This document shows, one piece after another, positions 1 to 8,111 of a DNA stretch of 15,260 nt (positions are counted from its first letter, which is position 1; every line of letters begins with the position of its first letter). Location: positions 1 through 15,260 of the forward strand of contig QMKT01000022.1 of assembly GCA_003646505.1 (NCBI GenBank), given 5' to 3'. Position numbers and translations under genes: made by a program. Source of the stretch: Campylobacterota bacterium. Lineage in GTDB: Bacteria; Campylobacterota; Campylobacteria; Campylobacterales; Sulfurovaceae. Below the pieces are notes generated by a model. That model was not told the origin of the DNA. It saw nothing but the letters and a program-made list of their open reading frames with translations, and did not search any database.

Positions 1-77
1 ATCGCTCATTTAGGGTCTATTTGGATGAATTTTATGCTAGAATCATGGAAAAGCTTGTTCCCTGGAAAAAATCTTAG
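1..77 (+). CDS. 3' end of an unidentified protein gene (partial)
   Basis: An open frame enters from the left edge and stops at TAG 75-77. Its last residues read VYLDEFYARIMEKLVPWKKS, a plausible basic, helical C-terminus that I do not recognise. A second frame is also open from the edge to TAG 82-84 (ending SLFPGKNLSF), so the frame choice rests only on the more protein-like composition of the first. The product cannot be named. The start lies outside the window. Confidence 0.35.
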   Translation, partial: RSFRVYLDEFYARIMEKLVPWKKS

Positions 78-99
78 TTTTTAGGATTTTTTAGATGCG

Positions 100-123
100 G
101 AGACTGTGTTTTTGCACAGTCTC
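100..123. repeat. Perfect 9-bp hairpin
   Basis: GAGACTGTG (100-108) and CACAGTCTC (115-123) are perfect arms around a TTTTTG loop. It lies 16-23 bp after the possible end of the left-edge gene, so it could help end transcription, but no T-run follows on either strand. It directly precedes the left REP half-site of the RAYT remnant and may be part of that element. Confidence 0.4.
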
Positions 124-129
124 TGTACG

Positions 130-142
130 TGGGAATGCATAT
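130..142. repeat. Left REP half-site (inverted repeat arm)
   Basis: TGGGAATGCATAT here is the exact reverse complement of ATATGCATTCCCA at 403-415. The pair brackets the RAYT remnant. In intact elements of this kind the left end normally carries a full hairpin of the form CTCGTTCCCA...TGGGAATGCAT. Here only the inner half survives, which suggests the left REP is eroded. Confidence 0.6.
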
Positions 143-227
143 GCAGGTTTAAAATTCTATGATAATTTGACATACTTCATCACTCCCACATTTATATAAA
201 CTATAGTACAAAAATAAGGTTAAAATT

Positions 228-388
228 ATGGGTAGAATCTATATTTCATCACTCACACGGTACTTAACTACATTCATCATAATCCCGTGAAACGTGGATA
301 CATAGATGAAGTATCACATTGGAGATATAGTTTTGCCAGAGATTACGAAGGATTGTTTGGATTAATAGAGATTGAAAAGTTTTGGTAG
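228..388 (+). pseudogene. REP-associated tyrosine transposase (RAYT, Y1_Tnp) remnant
   Basis: The frame at 236-388 encodes YFITHTVLN followed immediately by YIHHNPVKRG, then HWRYSFARDYEG and GLIEIEKFW before TAG 386-388. YIHxNPVKRG...WRYSSARxY is the hallmark C-terminus of RAYT transposases, and YFITxTV resembles the N-terminus of the MGRxRY subgroup. The catalytic middle (HUH motif and tyrosine) is missing, so this is an internally deleted copy. ATG 228-230 encodes MGR, the expected start, but in a different frame from the rest, and a TAG lies in the remnant's own frame at 233-235. A second YFITPT-coding stretch at about 173-190 shares TTCATCACTC with 245-254, pointing to a local duplication. 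It cannot be functional; any mobility would need an enzyme elsewhere. Confidence 0.85.
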
Positions 389-406
389 AGTATCAGATTG
401 ATATAT

Positions 407-435
407 GCATTCCCATCGGGGACGATGGGAACGAG
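407..435. repeat. REP-type hairpin, right end of RAYT remnant
   Basis: GCATTCCCATCG-GGGA-CGATGGGAACGAG forms a perfect 9-bp stem (TTCCCATCG 410-418, CGATGGGAA 423-431) with a GGGA loop. GCATTCCCA...TGGGAACGAG is a well-known REP-type palindrome found beside RAYT genes. It lies 15 bp past the sulP stop codon, so it may also end sulP mRNA. Confidence 0.75.
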
Positions 436-449
436 AAGAAAGAGTAGTG

Positions 450-2030
450 TTATACGTTCGTAGCTACTTTATAAGTAGGATCATCTTCTTCATAAGTACA
501 GAAAGGACCTGCAGAGTGTAATGCTTTTTTACAGTCTTCTGAGAGGTGACGAAGTGTGAGCTTTTTACCTAGTTTTTTATACTTATCAGTGATGCTATCG
601 ATAGCCTCAGCACCTGAAGAGTCCATTACTCTAGCATTTTTAAAGTCTATGATAACCTCAGAAGGATCATTTTCTACATCAAACTGCTCGTTAAATGAGG
701 TTACTGAACCAAAGAAAAGAGGACCGTCAAGTTCGTATATCTTTTTATCATCTTCTTCTTTTGTACGTGCTATGATCTTGGCATGTTCCCAGGCAAACAC
801 AAGGGCTGAGATGATGATACCTGCTATCACGGCAACTGCAAGATCTTCAAGTACGGTAATGATAGTAACTACCACAAGTACAAACGCATCTGAACGTGGC
901 ATGTGCTTGATACGTTTAAGTGAAGAGAACTCAAATGTCCCTATGCTCACCATGAACATGATACCAACAAGAACAGCCACAGGAATAACCGCGATCACTC
1001 CAGAAAAACTTACAACTAAGATGATAAGAAGAACTGCTGCAGTAAAAGATGAAAGACGACCAAGACCACCAGAAGTAAAGTTGATAACTGACTGACCGAT
1101 CATAGCACATCCTGCCATACCACCAAAGAGACCTGACGTTGAGTTTCCTACACCAAGAGCGATACACTCTTTGTTTCCAGAACCACGTTCTCCACCCATT
1201 TCATCTAGTACTGAAAGTGTAAGTAAAGACTCTATAAGTCCAACAAGAGCAATAATGAGTGCAGTAGGCAAGATGATAGCCATAGAAGCCCAATTAAAGA
1301 GTTCAGCAACCGGCATAACAAATGATGGCATAGAAACATTTGAAAGGTCTGCAAGGTCACCAACTACTTTTGTATCAATGTGCATAAAGTAAGTTACAAG
1401 TGTCAGTACAACGATAGCCACAAGCCCTGCAGGTGCAGCTTTACTTACTTTTGGTAAGAAGTGCATCGTTGACATTGTGATAAGTATGATAATGTACATA
1501 ATGTAGTTTTCAGAGAAAGAAGCAGAGATGATCTCTATCCAGCCGGAGTACTGTTCCATGTTTTTAGGAGCAAGAAAAGGAAGTTGTGCCATAGCGATAA
1601 CGATAGCCAAACCATTTACAAATCCAAAGAGGGCAGGTTGAGGCACAAGACGGATAAACTTACCCATCTTCATCAAACCAATAGCTATTTGTATAAGTCC
1701 CGCGATGATGGAAGTCAGTAAGATGTAGTTAAGTATCATCATAGAGAGTGCTTCAGTATCTAAGTCAGGATACATTTTCTTCACAGAAAGCCCCAAACCT
1801 ACAAATACCACAGCCACAGCCCCAGTAGCACCAGAGATCATACCTGGTTTACCACCAATGATCGCAGTTATAAGACCAATTATAAATGCTCCATAAAGTC
1901 CAACAACTGGAGAAACACCAGCGATAAATGAAAATGCTATTGCTTCAGGCACAAGTGCAACTGCAACAAGTGCACCGGAGAGAATGTCATTTTTAATGTT
2001 TTGTTTTGAGTAGTTTTGAATGTTAAACAA
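450..2030 (-). CDS. SulP/SLC26 family anion transporter with STAS domain
   Basis: A 526-residue inner-membrane protein. The N-terminal ~420 residues are strongly hydrophobic with many membrane segments and the SulP-type start (NDILSGALVAVALVPEAIAF near residues 14-33, GLYGAFIIG near 44-52, SGATGAVAVV near 66-75). The C-terminal ~90 residues form a cytoplasmic STAS domain with DSSG at 470-473, the position matching the phospho-serine loop of anti-sigma antagonists. Family members move sulfate, bicarbonate or other small anions, often by proton or sodium coupling; the substrate cannot be told from sequence. The only usable start is TTG 2028-2030, preceded by AAGGAA (2036-2041) 5 bp away, with an in-frame stop just upstream. 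It is divergent from acs and ends beside a REP hairpin. Confidence 0.9.
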   Translation of the reverse strand: MFNIQNYSKQNIKNDILSGALVAVALVPEAIAFSFIAGVSPVVGLYGAFIIGLITAIIGGKPGMISGATGAVAVVFVGLGLSVKKMYPDLDTEALSMMILNYILLTSIIAGLIQIAIGLMKMGKFIRLVPQPALFGFVNGLAIVIAMAQLPFLAPKNMEQYSGWIEIISASFSENYIMYIIILITMSTMHFLPKVSKAAPAGLVAIVVLTLVTYFMHIDTKVVGDLADLSNVSMPSFVMPVAELFNWASMAIILPTALIIALVGLIESLLTLSVLDEMGGERGSGNKECIALGVGNSTSGLFGGMAGCAMIGQSVINFTSGGLGRLSSFTAAVLLIILVVSFSGVIAVIPVAVLVGIMFMVSIGTFEFSSLKRIKHMPRSDAFVLVVVTIITVLEDLAVAVIAGIIISALVFAWEHAKIIARTKEEDDKKIYELDGPLFFGSVTSFNEQFDVENDPSEVIIDFKNARVMDSSGAEAIDSITDKYKKLGKKLTLRHLSEDCKKALHSAGPFCTYEEDDPTYKVATNV

Positions 2031-2043
2031 GCTAATTCCTTAC

Positions 2044-2049
2044 ATTATA
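2044..2049 (-). promoter_or_regulatory. Possible -10 box for sulP
   Basis: TATAAT on the minus strand lies 13 bp before the TTG start. Use of this box would place the transcript start almost on the Shine-Dalgarno sequence, so a box further upstream (TAAAAT-like, around 2066-2071) is an equal candidate. No clear -35 box was seen. Confidence 0.25.
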
Positions 2050-2175
2050 TATTAATGTCGGAATTTTACCATAATTGTTTTACATGTATCAGCTATCTGT
2101 AGTATAAGAAAGATACATTCCTAAAACATTAAAGCTTTTAATGACATTTTTTTATTAAAATACTTTACTCTATGC

Positions 2176-2181
2176 TACAAT
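2176..2181 (+). promoter_or_regulatory. Candidate extended -10 promoter of acs
   Basis: TATGCTACAAT gives a TGN-extended -10 (TACAAT) 30 bp before the acs ATG. Upstream there are only T/A tracts and no good -35 box, as is usual in Campylobacterota. A Shine-Dalgarno AGGAGTG follows at about 2200-2206. Confidence 0.5.
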
Positions 2182-2211
2182 AGCGATAAATAATTATCAC
2201 AGGAGTGTTAA

Positions 2212-4161
2212 ATGAGTACACAAAAAATTCTATATCAGCCAAATCCGGAATTTGCTGCAAAAGCTGCAATTAAAAATATGGATATGTATTGGAAGTTGCA
2301 AAACAAGGCTATAGAAGATTATGAAGGTTTCTGGAAAGAATTTGCTGATGAGAAAATAGACTGGTTGGCACCTTATGAAAAAGTACTGGATGAAAGTAAT
2401 GCTCCTTTTTATGAGTGGTTCACCAATGGTAAACTCAATGTATCCAACCAGTGTATCGATAGACACTTGGCAGACAAAGCACATAAAACGGCTATTTTGT
2501 TTGAGGGTGATAGAGGAGATGTCGAGCGTATCAGCTATGCGCAGCTTTCTCTTCATGTCAACAGAATGGCAAACCTGCTTAAGCATGAGTTCAATGTACA
2601 AAAAGGTGACAGAGTTGTTCTCTATATGCCGATGATCCCGGAATCGGCTTATGCAATGCTTGCCTGTGCACGTATAGGAGCGATTCACTCTATTGTATTT
2701 GGTGGGTTCTCTTCAGAAGCATTAAAAGATCGTATTGAAGATGCTGAAGCTAAGATCGTGATCACTGCTGATGGTGCCTATAGAAAAGGTAAACCCTATA
2801 TGCTCAAACAGGTGGTTGATGAAGCACTGACCCAAGGCGGAAAGAGCGTTGAAGCCGTACTTGTGGTAAAGAGAAATAATGAACCTATAGAGTGGGTAGA
2901 AGGAAGAGACCATAATTACAATGAATTGATCACATCTCAGCATGCAGAGTGTCCTTTTGAACTGATGGACTCTGAAGATCCACTTTTCCTACTTTATACT
3001 TCTGGAAGTACAGGAAAACCTAAAGGAGTTCAGCACGGGAGTGCTGGTTACATTCTTTGGGCACAGATGACTATGGAATGGGTATTTGATGTGAAATGTG
3101 ATGATGTTTTCTGGTGTACCGCTGATATTGGCTGGATAACGGGACATACATACATCGTATATGGACCGCTTGCTGCAGGAACAACAACACTCATGTTTGA
3201 AGGTGTTCCTACATATCCTGATGCAGGACGCGCATGGAAAATGGTACAAGACCATAAAATTACTCAGTTCTATACAGCACCAACAGCGATCCGTGTACTT
3301 CATAAGATGGGTGAAGATGAGCCTAAGAAATATGATCTTTCTTCATTAAAAGTGTTGGGAACAGTTGGTGAACCTATCGATCCTCCTGCTTGGAAATGGT
3401 ATTATGAAACAGTAGGTAATTCTAAGTGTGCCATTGTGGATACATATTGGCAGACAGAGACAGGTGGGCATATGATAAGCCCACTTCCAGGGGCTACGCC
3501 TATTAAAGCGGGATGTGCAACATTGGCACTTCCTGGTATTATGGCAGAGGTTCTTAACATTGATGGTGAGACGAAAGAAGTAGGTGAGGGTGGATTACTT
3601 TGTATCACTAAACCTTGGCCAGCTATGATAAGAAATATTTGGGGTGATCCTGATCGTTATGCATCAGCCTATTTTGGTGATGTAGCAAAAGATGGTCAAC
3701 CGGTCTACTTTACAGGTGATGGTGCAAGAGTTGATGAAGATGGCTATATAACTATTGTTGGACGTGTGGATGATGTGATCAATGTTTCTGGTCACCGTAT
3801 GGGAACTGCTGAGATAGAAGCAGCAGTAGCTAAAGATGATTCTGTAACAGAAGTGGCTGTAGTAGCACGTCCTCATGAGATAAAAGGAGAGTCTATCTTT
3901 ATCTATATCGTGCTTAAAGACGGACATATCAATGCAGATATTAAAAACCATATCAATGCCTTGCTTTCTTCAGAGATCGGGAACATTGCAAAAGCAGATC
4001 ATATCATCGAAGTACCCGGACTTCCTAAAACACGTTCAGGTAAGATCATGAGAAGGATCTTACGTTCTATCGCTAAAGGGGAAGAGATCACCCAAGACAT
4101 TTCAACACTTGAGGATCCGTCTATCGTTGAGCAGATCATTACAAAAGCAAGAGAAGCTTAG
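2212..4161 (+). CDS. acs: Acetyl-CoA synthetase (AMP-forming)
   Basis: Converts acetate, ATP and CoA to acetyl-CoA, AMP and pyrophosphate in the cytoplasm, via acetyl-adenylate. The 649 residues match the usual Acs length (about 650). The P-loop-like [11 protein letters not shown] lies at 262-272 and the adenylate-binding [10 protein letters not shown] at 410-419. The hinge and C-terminal domain carry [13 protein letters not shown] and then [11 protein letters not shown] with catalytic Lys611, equivalent to the lysine that Pat-type enzymes acetylate to switch Acs off in other bacteria. The start is ATG with AGGAGTG 7 bp upstream. It is monocistronic: divergent from sulP and only 16 bp from the convergent glycosylase gene. 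In this setting it would allow acetate assimilation. Nothing is missing or odd. Confidence 0.97.
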   Translation: MSTQKILYQPNPEFAAKAAIKNMDMYWKLQNKAIEDYEGFWKEFADEKIDWLAPYEKVLDESNAPFYEWFTNGKLNVSNQCIDRHLADKAHKTAILFEGDRGDVERISYAQLSLHVNRMANLLKHEFNVQKGDRVVLYMPMIPESAYAMLACARIGAIHSIVFGGFSSEALKDRIEDAEAKIVITADGAYRKGKPYMLKQVVDEALTQGGKSVEAVLVVKRNNEPIEWVEGRDHNYNELITSQHAECPFELMDSEDPLFLLYTSGSTGKPKGVQHGSAGYILWAQMTMEWVFDVKCDDVFWCTADIGWITGHTYIVYGPLAAGTTTLMFEGVPTYPDAGRAWKMVQDHKITQFYTAPTAIRVLHKMGEDEPKKYDLSSLKVLGTVGEPIDPPAWKWYYETVGNSKCAIVDTYWQTETGGHMISPLPGATPIKAGCATLALPGIMAEVLNIDGETKEVGEGGLLCITKPWPAMIRNIWGDPDRYASAYFGDVAKDGQPVYFTGDGARVDEDGYITIVGRVDDVINVSGHRMGTAEIEAAVAKDDSVTEVAVVARPHEIKGESIFIYIVLKDGHINADIKNHINALLSSEIGNIAKADHIIEVPGLPKTRSGKIMRRILRSIAKGEEITQDISTLEDPSIVEQIITKAREA

Positions 4162-4170
4162 GCTTTTCTT
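4149..4170 (+). terminator. Weak hairpin terminator candidate across the acs stop codon
   Basis: AAGAGAAGC (4149-4157) pairs with GCTTTTCTT (4162-4170) over 9 bp with one G-U pair. The 4-base loop TTAG contains the acs stop codon. The following CTTCTGTC is pyrimidine-rich but is not a run of T, so termination strength is doubtful. It sits in the short convergent gap with the glycosylase gene. Confidence 0.35.
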
Positions 4171-4177
4171 CTTCTGT

Positions 4178-4837
4178 CTACATCAACTCTTTTATATTTT
4201 TTAAATCGTCAAACACATATTTTTTTGCACTTGGGTTTCTCAGTAAATAATTCGGGTGGTAAGTAGGAACAATAGTATAACCATCTTGTTTGTGCAAGGT
4301 ACCGCGTACGTTACTTATATCACTGTTATCGCCTGTGAGATAATGATATGCTGTTTCACCCAACGCAATGATGATCTTAGGTTTTATGAGTTCTATTTGC
4401 TTAAGCAGGTAAGGATGACAGGTATGGGCATGTGCAGGAGATGGGTTAAGTGTATCATGTGCCCGACATTTAAGAATGTTGGTAATATAGACATCTGAAC
4501 GTGACACTCCAAGTACATTCTCGATCATCTTGGTAAGTGTATCACCGGAGCGTCCTGTGAACACTTTTCCGGAACTATCATCACTGTTATTTGGCATATC
4601 ACCTAAAAACATCAGGTCTGCATTCACTGCACCTTCACCAAAGACTACTTTTTGTCTACTCTTACTCAAGTCACAAAGGTGACACTCGATTGCTTGTTTT
4701 TTTAGAGATTCGAGTGTATTTGGGAGTGTAAGATCAGGTTCCTCTTCTTGAAAAGGGGTGACAGATGTATATTTATATCCTAACTGCTTTAACTGATAGA
4801 GTTGTTTGAGAAGAAGGGCATTTTTGAGGTTTTTCAT
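4178..4837 (-). CDS. Uracil-DNA glycosylase, family 4/5-like ([4Fe-4S] type)
   Basis: Likely removes uracil from DNA as the first step of base-excision repair. The 219 residues carry the four cysteines expected for the iron-sulfur cluster: Cys52 and Cys55 (CHLC), Cys124 (ILKCR) and Cys140 (HTCHPYL). Motif 1, usually GEAPG.(x)E..G.PF.G..G, is present as GDMPNNSDDSSGKVFTGRSG (79-98). Motif 2 is YHPNYLLR with His194. The first ~45 residues are a variable helical extension. Motif 1 differs from the textbook form at Glu to Asp (80) and at the usual glycine (Asn83), so base specificity could differ. The ATG is the only possible start in frame: a TAA lies 9 codons upstream with no start codon between. 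There is no Shine-Dalgarno at normal distance; a palindrome abuts the ATG. It follows the S41 protease gene by 37 bp. Confidence 0.9.
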   Translation of the reverse strand: MKNLKNALLLKQLYQLKQLGYKYTSVTPFQEEEPDLTLPNTLESLKKQAIECHLCDLSKSRQKVVFGEGAVNADLMFLGDMPNNSDDSSGKVFTGRSGDTLTKMIENVLGVSRSDVYITNILKCRAHDTLNPSPAHAHTCHPYLLKQIELIKPKIIIALGETAYHYLTGDNSDISNVRGTLHKQDGYTIVPTYHPNYLLRNPSAKKYVFDDLKNIKELM

Positions 4838-4854
4838 GGGAGTATTATACTCCC
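4838..4854 (-). promoter_or_regulatory. Perfect palindrome with TATAAT abutting the glycosylase ATG
   Basis: GGGAGTATAATACTCCC is a perfect 17-bp inverted repeat (single central base) ending at the base before the start codon. It contains TATAAT (4844-4849), placed so that transcription would begin at or next to the A of ATG. This could be a -10 box inside an operator giving a leaderless mRNA, or an RNA hairpin that hides the start codon. No good -35 box is seen. Confidence 0.45.
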
Positions 4855-4874
4855 AAAGTTCTTAATCTATTCTC

Positions 4875-6077
4875 TTAAAGACAAGTACCGTTTTCTATAT
4901 AATAGAGTGCTGTTTGAAGCATAGTTTCGTTTACATCGCCCATAAGATGTGTCAGGTCATCTTCTGCTGGGCAGGTAACAGATATACCATTAAAATTTGT
5001 CGATTGATTGTCATTATTTCTTACCATGAAATTGATAAGGAAATAATAGTTGTTATTATAAGTACGTCCAGTCATACCTACAGGCTTTCCATGGGTATCT
5101 TCTCCGACAGTAATAACATTTGATAGACCGAGATAGGGGATAAGGGAAGAGATAATGGCTTCACTTGCTGAAGCAGAACTTTTAGTTACAAGAAAGAAAA
5201 CCCGCTGCATGTTGAGTTCATTGCCATCTTGCATATCGAGGTCTTCAAAACTGTAGGTACTGTTGTTTTGTTGATAGTTTGCATTCCAGTCAAGATAAAG
5301 TTGCCGCTCTGCAGGATGGCTATTGCTTATATTATCGATGAGTAGAGAGGTTGCTGCTACTGAACCACCACCGTTATAACGTAAGTCTATGACGAGTTCA
5401 TCTATATTTTCTGTTTTAAAGGTTGTGAAGATATTTTCAAACTCAGCGACTGAACTTTCTGTAAAAGAGTCATAACGAAGGTATCCTATTTTTTTGGAAT
5501 TTTGTAAGATGATATTTCCCAACGAGACTTTAAAAGTATAGGCAGAGGAAGTAAGAGATACATCTAGTTCATTTGAACCTCTTAAGACAGTAAAGGTAGT
5601 TTGCACATTAACATTTTGGCTGGCTGCACTGATGAGCATGGGGGTTGCAAGTACACCATTGACCTCCAATATCTTATCTCCGCGAAAAAGTTTTCCATAA
5701 GCAGGAGAGTCAATACGCACAAGAAAGAGAGTAAAATTTGCACTGTCATATCCAAACCCAAATCCAGTGGTTTTTTGGTTGGCAAAGTCTTCATACTCTT
5801 GCGCAGTCATGGTGAAACTCCAGAGATCAGGTGGGTTTATTTTTAGTTCGTTTATCATAACTTGAGGTGTTGTGAATGTCTCATAGTCTACATTGGATGC
5901 TACTTGATCATACCAGAGATACTCCGTTAGAAATAAATTATGCAAAAATTCTTTTTCATTTAGAGTAAATGTTTGATCACTACCATCAGTGTCAGTGTTT
6001 GAACCATCTGAACCACATGAATTTAAGAGCACTAAAGAGAGTGAAAGGATGAGAGGTAGGAGAATTTTATTTTTCAT
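4875..6077 (-). CDS. S41 family (C-terminal processing-like) protease, lipoprotein
   Basis: A serine protease of the Tsp/CtpA clan, anchored as a lipoprotein. The signal peptide ends in lipobox LLNSC with Cys21. A PDZ-like region follows (about 102-150: GFGFGY, SPAYGKLFRGDKILEVNG), then the S41 core (DELVIDLRYNGGGSV 226-240). The SASASE box places the nucleophile at Ser303 and GEDTHGK the base at Lys331. Spacing is 28 residues, 3 more than E. coli Tsp, from a short insertion. An N-terminal helical segment with EYLWYDQV (52-59) and DLWSFT (84-89) is typical of lipoprotein S41 enzymes. All 400 residues look intact. Start ATG has AGGA 10-13 bp upstream. Natural substrates are unknown; envelope protein processing is likely. 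The glycosylase gene follows by 37 bp, perhaps with its own promoter. Confidence 0.88.
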   Translation of the reverse strand: MKNKILLPLILSLSLVLLNSCGSDGSNTDTDGSDQTFTLNEKEFLHNLFLTEYLWYDQVASNVDYETFTTPQVMINELKINPPDLWSFTMTAQEYEDFANQKTTGFGFGYDSANFTLFLVRIDSPAYGKLFRGDKILEVNGVLATPMLISAASQNVNVQTTFTVLRGSNELDVSLTSSAYTFKVSLGNIILQNSKKIGYLRYDSFTESSVAEFENIFTTFKTENIDELVIDLRYNGGGSVAATSLLIDNISNSHPAERQLYLDWNANYQQNNSTYSFEDLDMQDGNELNMQRVFFLVTKSSASASEAIISSLIPYLGLSNVITVGEDTHGKPVGMTGRTYNNNYYFLINFMVRNNDNQSTNFNGISVTCPAEDDLTHLMGDVNETMLQTALYYIENGTCL

Positions 6078-6200
6078 ATAAGCGATCCTATTAAAATGTC
6101 TATAAATGATCAGCTATTATATCAAAAATAATTTTTCTATAGTAAGAGTATGAAAATGTTCTATGTTTTTTCTATAAGAGGAACTACCCTTTCCCTGAAA

Positions 6201-6743
6201 TTAGAAAAGGTTAGTGTAGTAGGCTTTGCTAAAGAGGAATATATGGATACCCACTGTATAATGTTCAGCTTCACTTGTCTTAGAGTATCCAATGACTGGA
6301 CCAATATGGTACGATTCTGAAATATCAAAACTATATGATGCTTCATAGTGCATTGCGAAATGAGATTCCCATGAATCTTCATGTTTTTCCCATTCATAAC
6401 CTGGAGATACAGAAAGTGTCAGATCTTCCACAGGGTGGTATGCAAGTGTCACCATAGCACCATAATGTGTTTCATCAGTCCTTATCATCTCTGCACCAAA
6501 TCCTGCAGAAAAGTATTTCATAAAACCTTCATCACCTAAACTTTTCAAAAGATGCAAATGCAGATTGACACCTTCTTCCTCTTCTGTTTTAAGGTTCGCA
6601 TACCCTGCAGAGATACCAAGTTCCCACTCATGTCCTTCATGACCATGATGATCTTCTTCACTCAATGCAGCGGTACTAAGCCCAGCTACACCTATACTTG
6701 CAGCTGCCAATACTCTCATTAATGTGTTAATTTTTTTATACAT
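6201..6743 (-). CDS. Small outer-membrane beta-barrel protein, His/Glu-rich N-terminus
   Basis: A 180-residue exported protein. A signal peptide (KK then a hydrophobic core, likely cut after STAALS near residue 29) is followed by EEDHHGHEGHEWE, a short acidic and histidine-rich stretch that could bind a metal. The rest alternates polar and aromatic/hydrophobic residues in strands (ELGISAGYANL, YFSAGFGAEMI, AMVTLAYHP, LTLSVSPGYEWE, IGPVIGYSKT, HYTVGIHIF), as in a small outer-membrane barrel of about eight strands. The terminal residue is Phe, as barrel assembly signals prefer. The last 10 residues (FSKAYYTNLF) look less barrel-like and may reflect an altered C-terminus. The function is not known. 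Start ATG is preceded by AAGAAG. Confidence 0.7.
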   Translation of the reverse strand: MYKKINTLMRVLAAASIGVAGLSTAALSEEDHHGHEGHEWELGISAGYANLKTEEEEGVNLHLHLLKSLGDEGFMKYFSAGFGAEMIRTDETHYGAMVTLAYHPVEDLTLSVSPGYEWEKHEDSWESHFAMHYEASYSFDISESYHIGPVIGYSKTSEAEHYTVGIHIFLFSKAYYTNLF

Positions 6744-6799
6744 ATTTTCTTCTTTTCTTTTAAAACCTATCTGAAGGTATATTTTTAATTTATGAGGTA

Positions 6800-6805
6800 A
6801 TTATA
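6800..6805 (-). promoter_or_regulatory. Candidate -10 box for the barrel-protein gene
   Basis: TATAAT on the minus strand would give an mRNA leader of about 50 bases before the ATG at 6743. The -35 region is unremarkable (AGTAAA). Confidence 0.4.
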
Positions 6806-6839
6806 GTCTACTCCTACTTATGTTTACTATAAGACAAAC

Positions 6840-6865
6840 ATATGGGTTATTGGAGGTGCCCATAT
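6840..6865 (-). terminator. Weak hairpin after the flavoprotein gene
   Basis: ATATGGG (6840-6846) and CCCATAT (6859-6865) are perfect 7-bp arms around a 12-base loop, 9 bp past the stop of the minus-strand flavoprotein gene. The downstream minus-strand sequence GTTTGTCTT is only modestly T-rich. Confidence 0.35.
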
Positions 6866-6873
6866 AAAATAAA

Positions 6874-8109
6874 TCAGCCCAACATTCCAGCCAAATATCC
6901 ACTGGCAAACGACCATTGCAGGTTATAACCACCGCAAGGACCATCAAGATTCATCACTTCACCACAAAAATAAAGCCCGTTTAATTTTTTACTCTGCATA
7001 GTGTAAGGGTCTATCTCTTTAAGATGTATACCTCCACGTGTGATCATCGCCATTTTAAAGCCATCATGCCCATTTATGGTAAGAGGTGTCCATGCAAGGA
7101 GTTTAATGAGTTTGTCTCTTGCCACACCCACTTGTTTCCGAAAAGTGAGAGTAGGGTCAACTTCTGCTAATTTGCAAAGTTCCAGACTGACTGATTTAGG
7201 AAGGATGGTTTGTAGTAACTCTAGTATATTACGATGTGGATCTTTGGTTTGTTCTTTCTTAAAGTGTTCACGTATTTGCTCTTCATTCAATCCTTTAGTA
7301 AGGTTTGCCATTACAGGCACTTCATCAAACTTAGATAAAAGAGGAGTGATCTCTCGGGAGAAATCCAATACCACCGGTCCGCGTATACCACCCTTGGTAA
7401 AGATAAGATCTCCCTTGGCGTTAAGTTTTTTATACTTTTTAATATCAACGTGCATAGCGACCTTTGCTATGGTATCTGCCCTACAATTCTCTACCCATTT
7501 TTCTTTGACTTTAAGTGGCATCATGGCAGGGTAAAGGTCAGTTACTTTGTGTCCTACAGACTCTGCCATGGGATAACCATCACCTTCAGCACCAAGTACT
7601 GGGTAACCCATTCCTCCAGATGCGATGACCACTGCATCTCCATGAAAAGTATCGGTCTGCGTATGTACCCCGGTCACTTTAATGCCATCATGTTCTAAAG
7701 TTATTACTTTTTGAGAACAGAGTACTTTGACTCCTAAGTGTTGCATTTCGTGTTCCATCGCATTAATGATGGTAGAGGAGCTGTGTGTCACAGGGAAAAC
7801 ACGGTAGCCGTCAGGTGCATGACTCTCCACACCGAGTTCTTTAAAAAATGTCATGAGTGCTTTGTGATCTAACGCCTCAAGAGCAGGGGTCATAAAACGT
7901 CCGTCACGACCAAAACGTGCCATAAAATCTTCATTTGAAAGTGTATTGGTAAGGTTGCAGCGTCCGCCACCAGTGGCTTTGAGTTTCGCACCTATTTTGG
8001 AAAGTTTTTCTAAAAGCAGTACAGACTTACCATTTCGTGCTGCCGTGATAGCAGACATCATCCCCGCCGCACCCGAACCTATGACGATGAGTTGATAAGA
8101 CTGAGACAT
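6874..8109 (-). CDS. HI0933/YhiN-type FAD/NAD(P)-dependent oxidoreductase
   Basis: A cytoplasmic flavoprotein of the HI0933/BaiN family; the physiological substrate is unsettled for most members. With the start at ATG 8107-8109 the protein has 411 residues. The N-terminal dinucleotide-binding fold has G11-S-G13-A-A-G16 and Glu34 at the end of the second strand. Family signatures follow: KLKATGGGRCNLTN (42-55) and, near the C-terminus, FCGEVMNLDGPCGGYNLQW. Length matches the family (about 390-420). An upstream in-frame GTG (8113-8115) lies inside the Shine-Dalgarno AGGTGA, so the ATG is preferred. A possible 24-codon leader ORF ends 2 bp upstream. No partner gene is evident; it appears to stand alone. 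Confidence 0.88.
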   Translation of the reverse strand: MSQSYQLIVIGSGAAGMMSAITAARNGKSVLLLEKLSKIGAKLKATGGGRCNLTNTLSNEDFMARFGRDGRFMTPALEALDHKALMTFFKELGVESHAPDGYRVFPVTHSSSTIINAMEHEMQHLGVKVLCSQKVITLEHDGIKVTGVHTQTDTFHGDAVVIASGGMGYPVLGAEGDGYPMAESVGHKVTDLYPAMMPLKVKEKWVENCRADTIAKVAMHVDIKKYKKLNAKGDLIFTKGGIRGPVVLDFSREITPLLSKFDEVPVMANLTKGLNEEQIREHFKKEQTKDPHRNILELLQTILPKSVSLELCKLAEVDPTLTFRKQVGVARDKLIKLLAWTPLTINGHDGFKMAMITRGGIHLKEIDPYTMQSKKLNGLYFCGEVMNLDGPCGGYNLQWSFASGYLAGMLG

Positions 8110-8111
8110 AT

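Noticed and set aside
556..1095. Open frame opposite the SulP gene (plus strand)
   Set aside because: Antisense to a clear transporter gene, low-complexity Ser/Thr-rich product with no family trait and no ribosome site; a shadow of the real frame.
2230..2688. Open frame opposite acs (minus strand)
   Set aside because: Lies wholly inside the acs coding sequence and gives a Cys/His/Ile-rich product with no recognisable motif.
6161..6397. Alternative frame overlapping the end of the barrel-protein gene
   Set aside because: Considered as the displaced C-terminus after a frameshift, but its residues (NGKNMKIHGNL...) are not strand-like and do not continue the barrel pattern.
7040..7534. Open frame opposite the flavoprotein gene
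   Set aside because: Antisense to a well-supported HI0933-type gene; composition is typical of a shadow frame.
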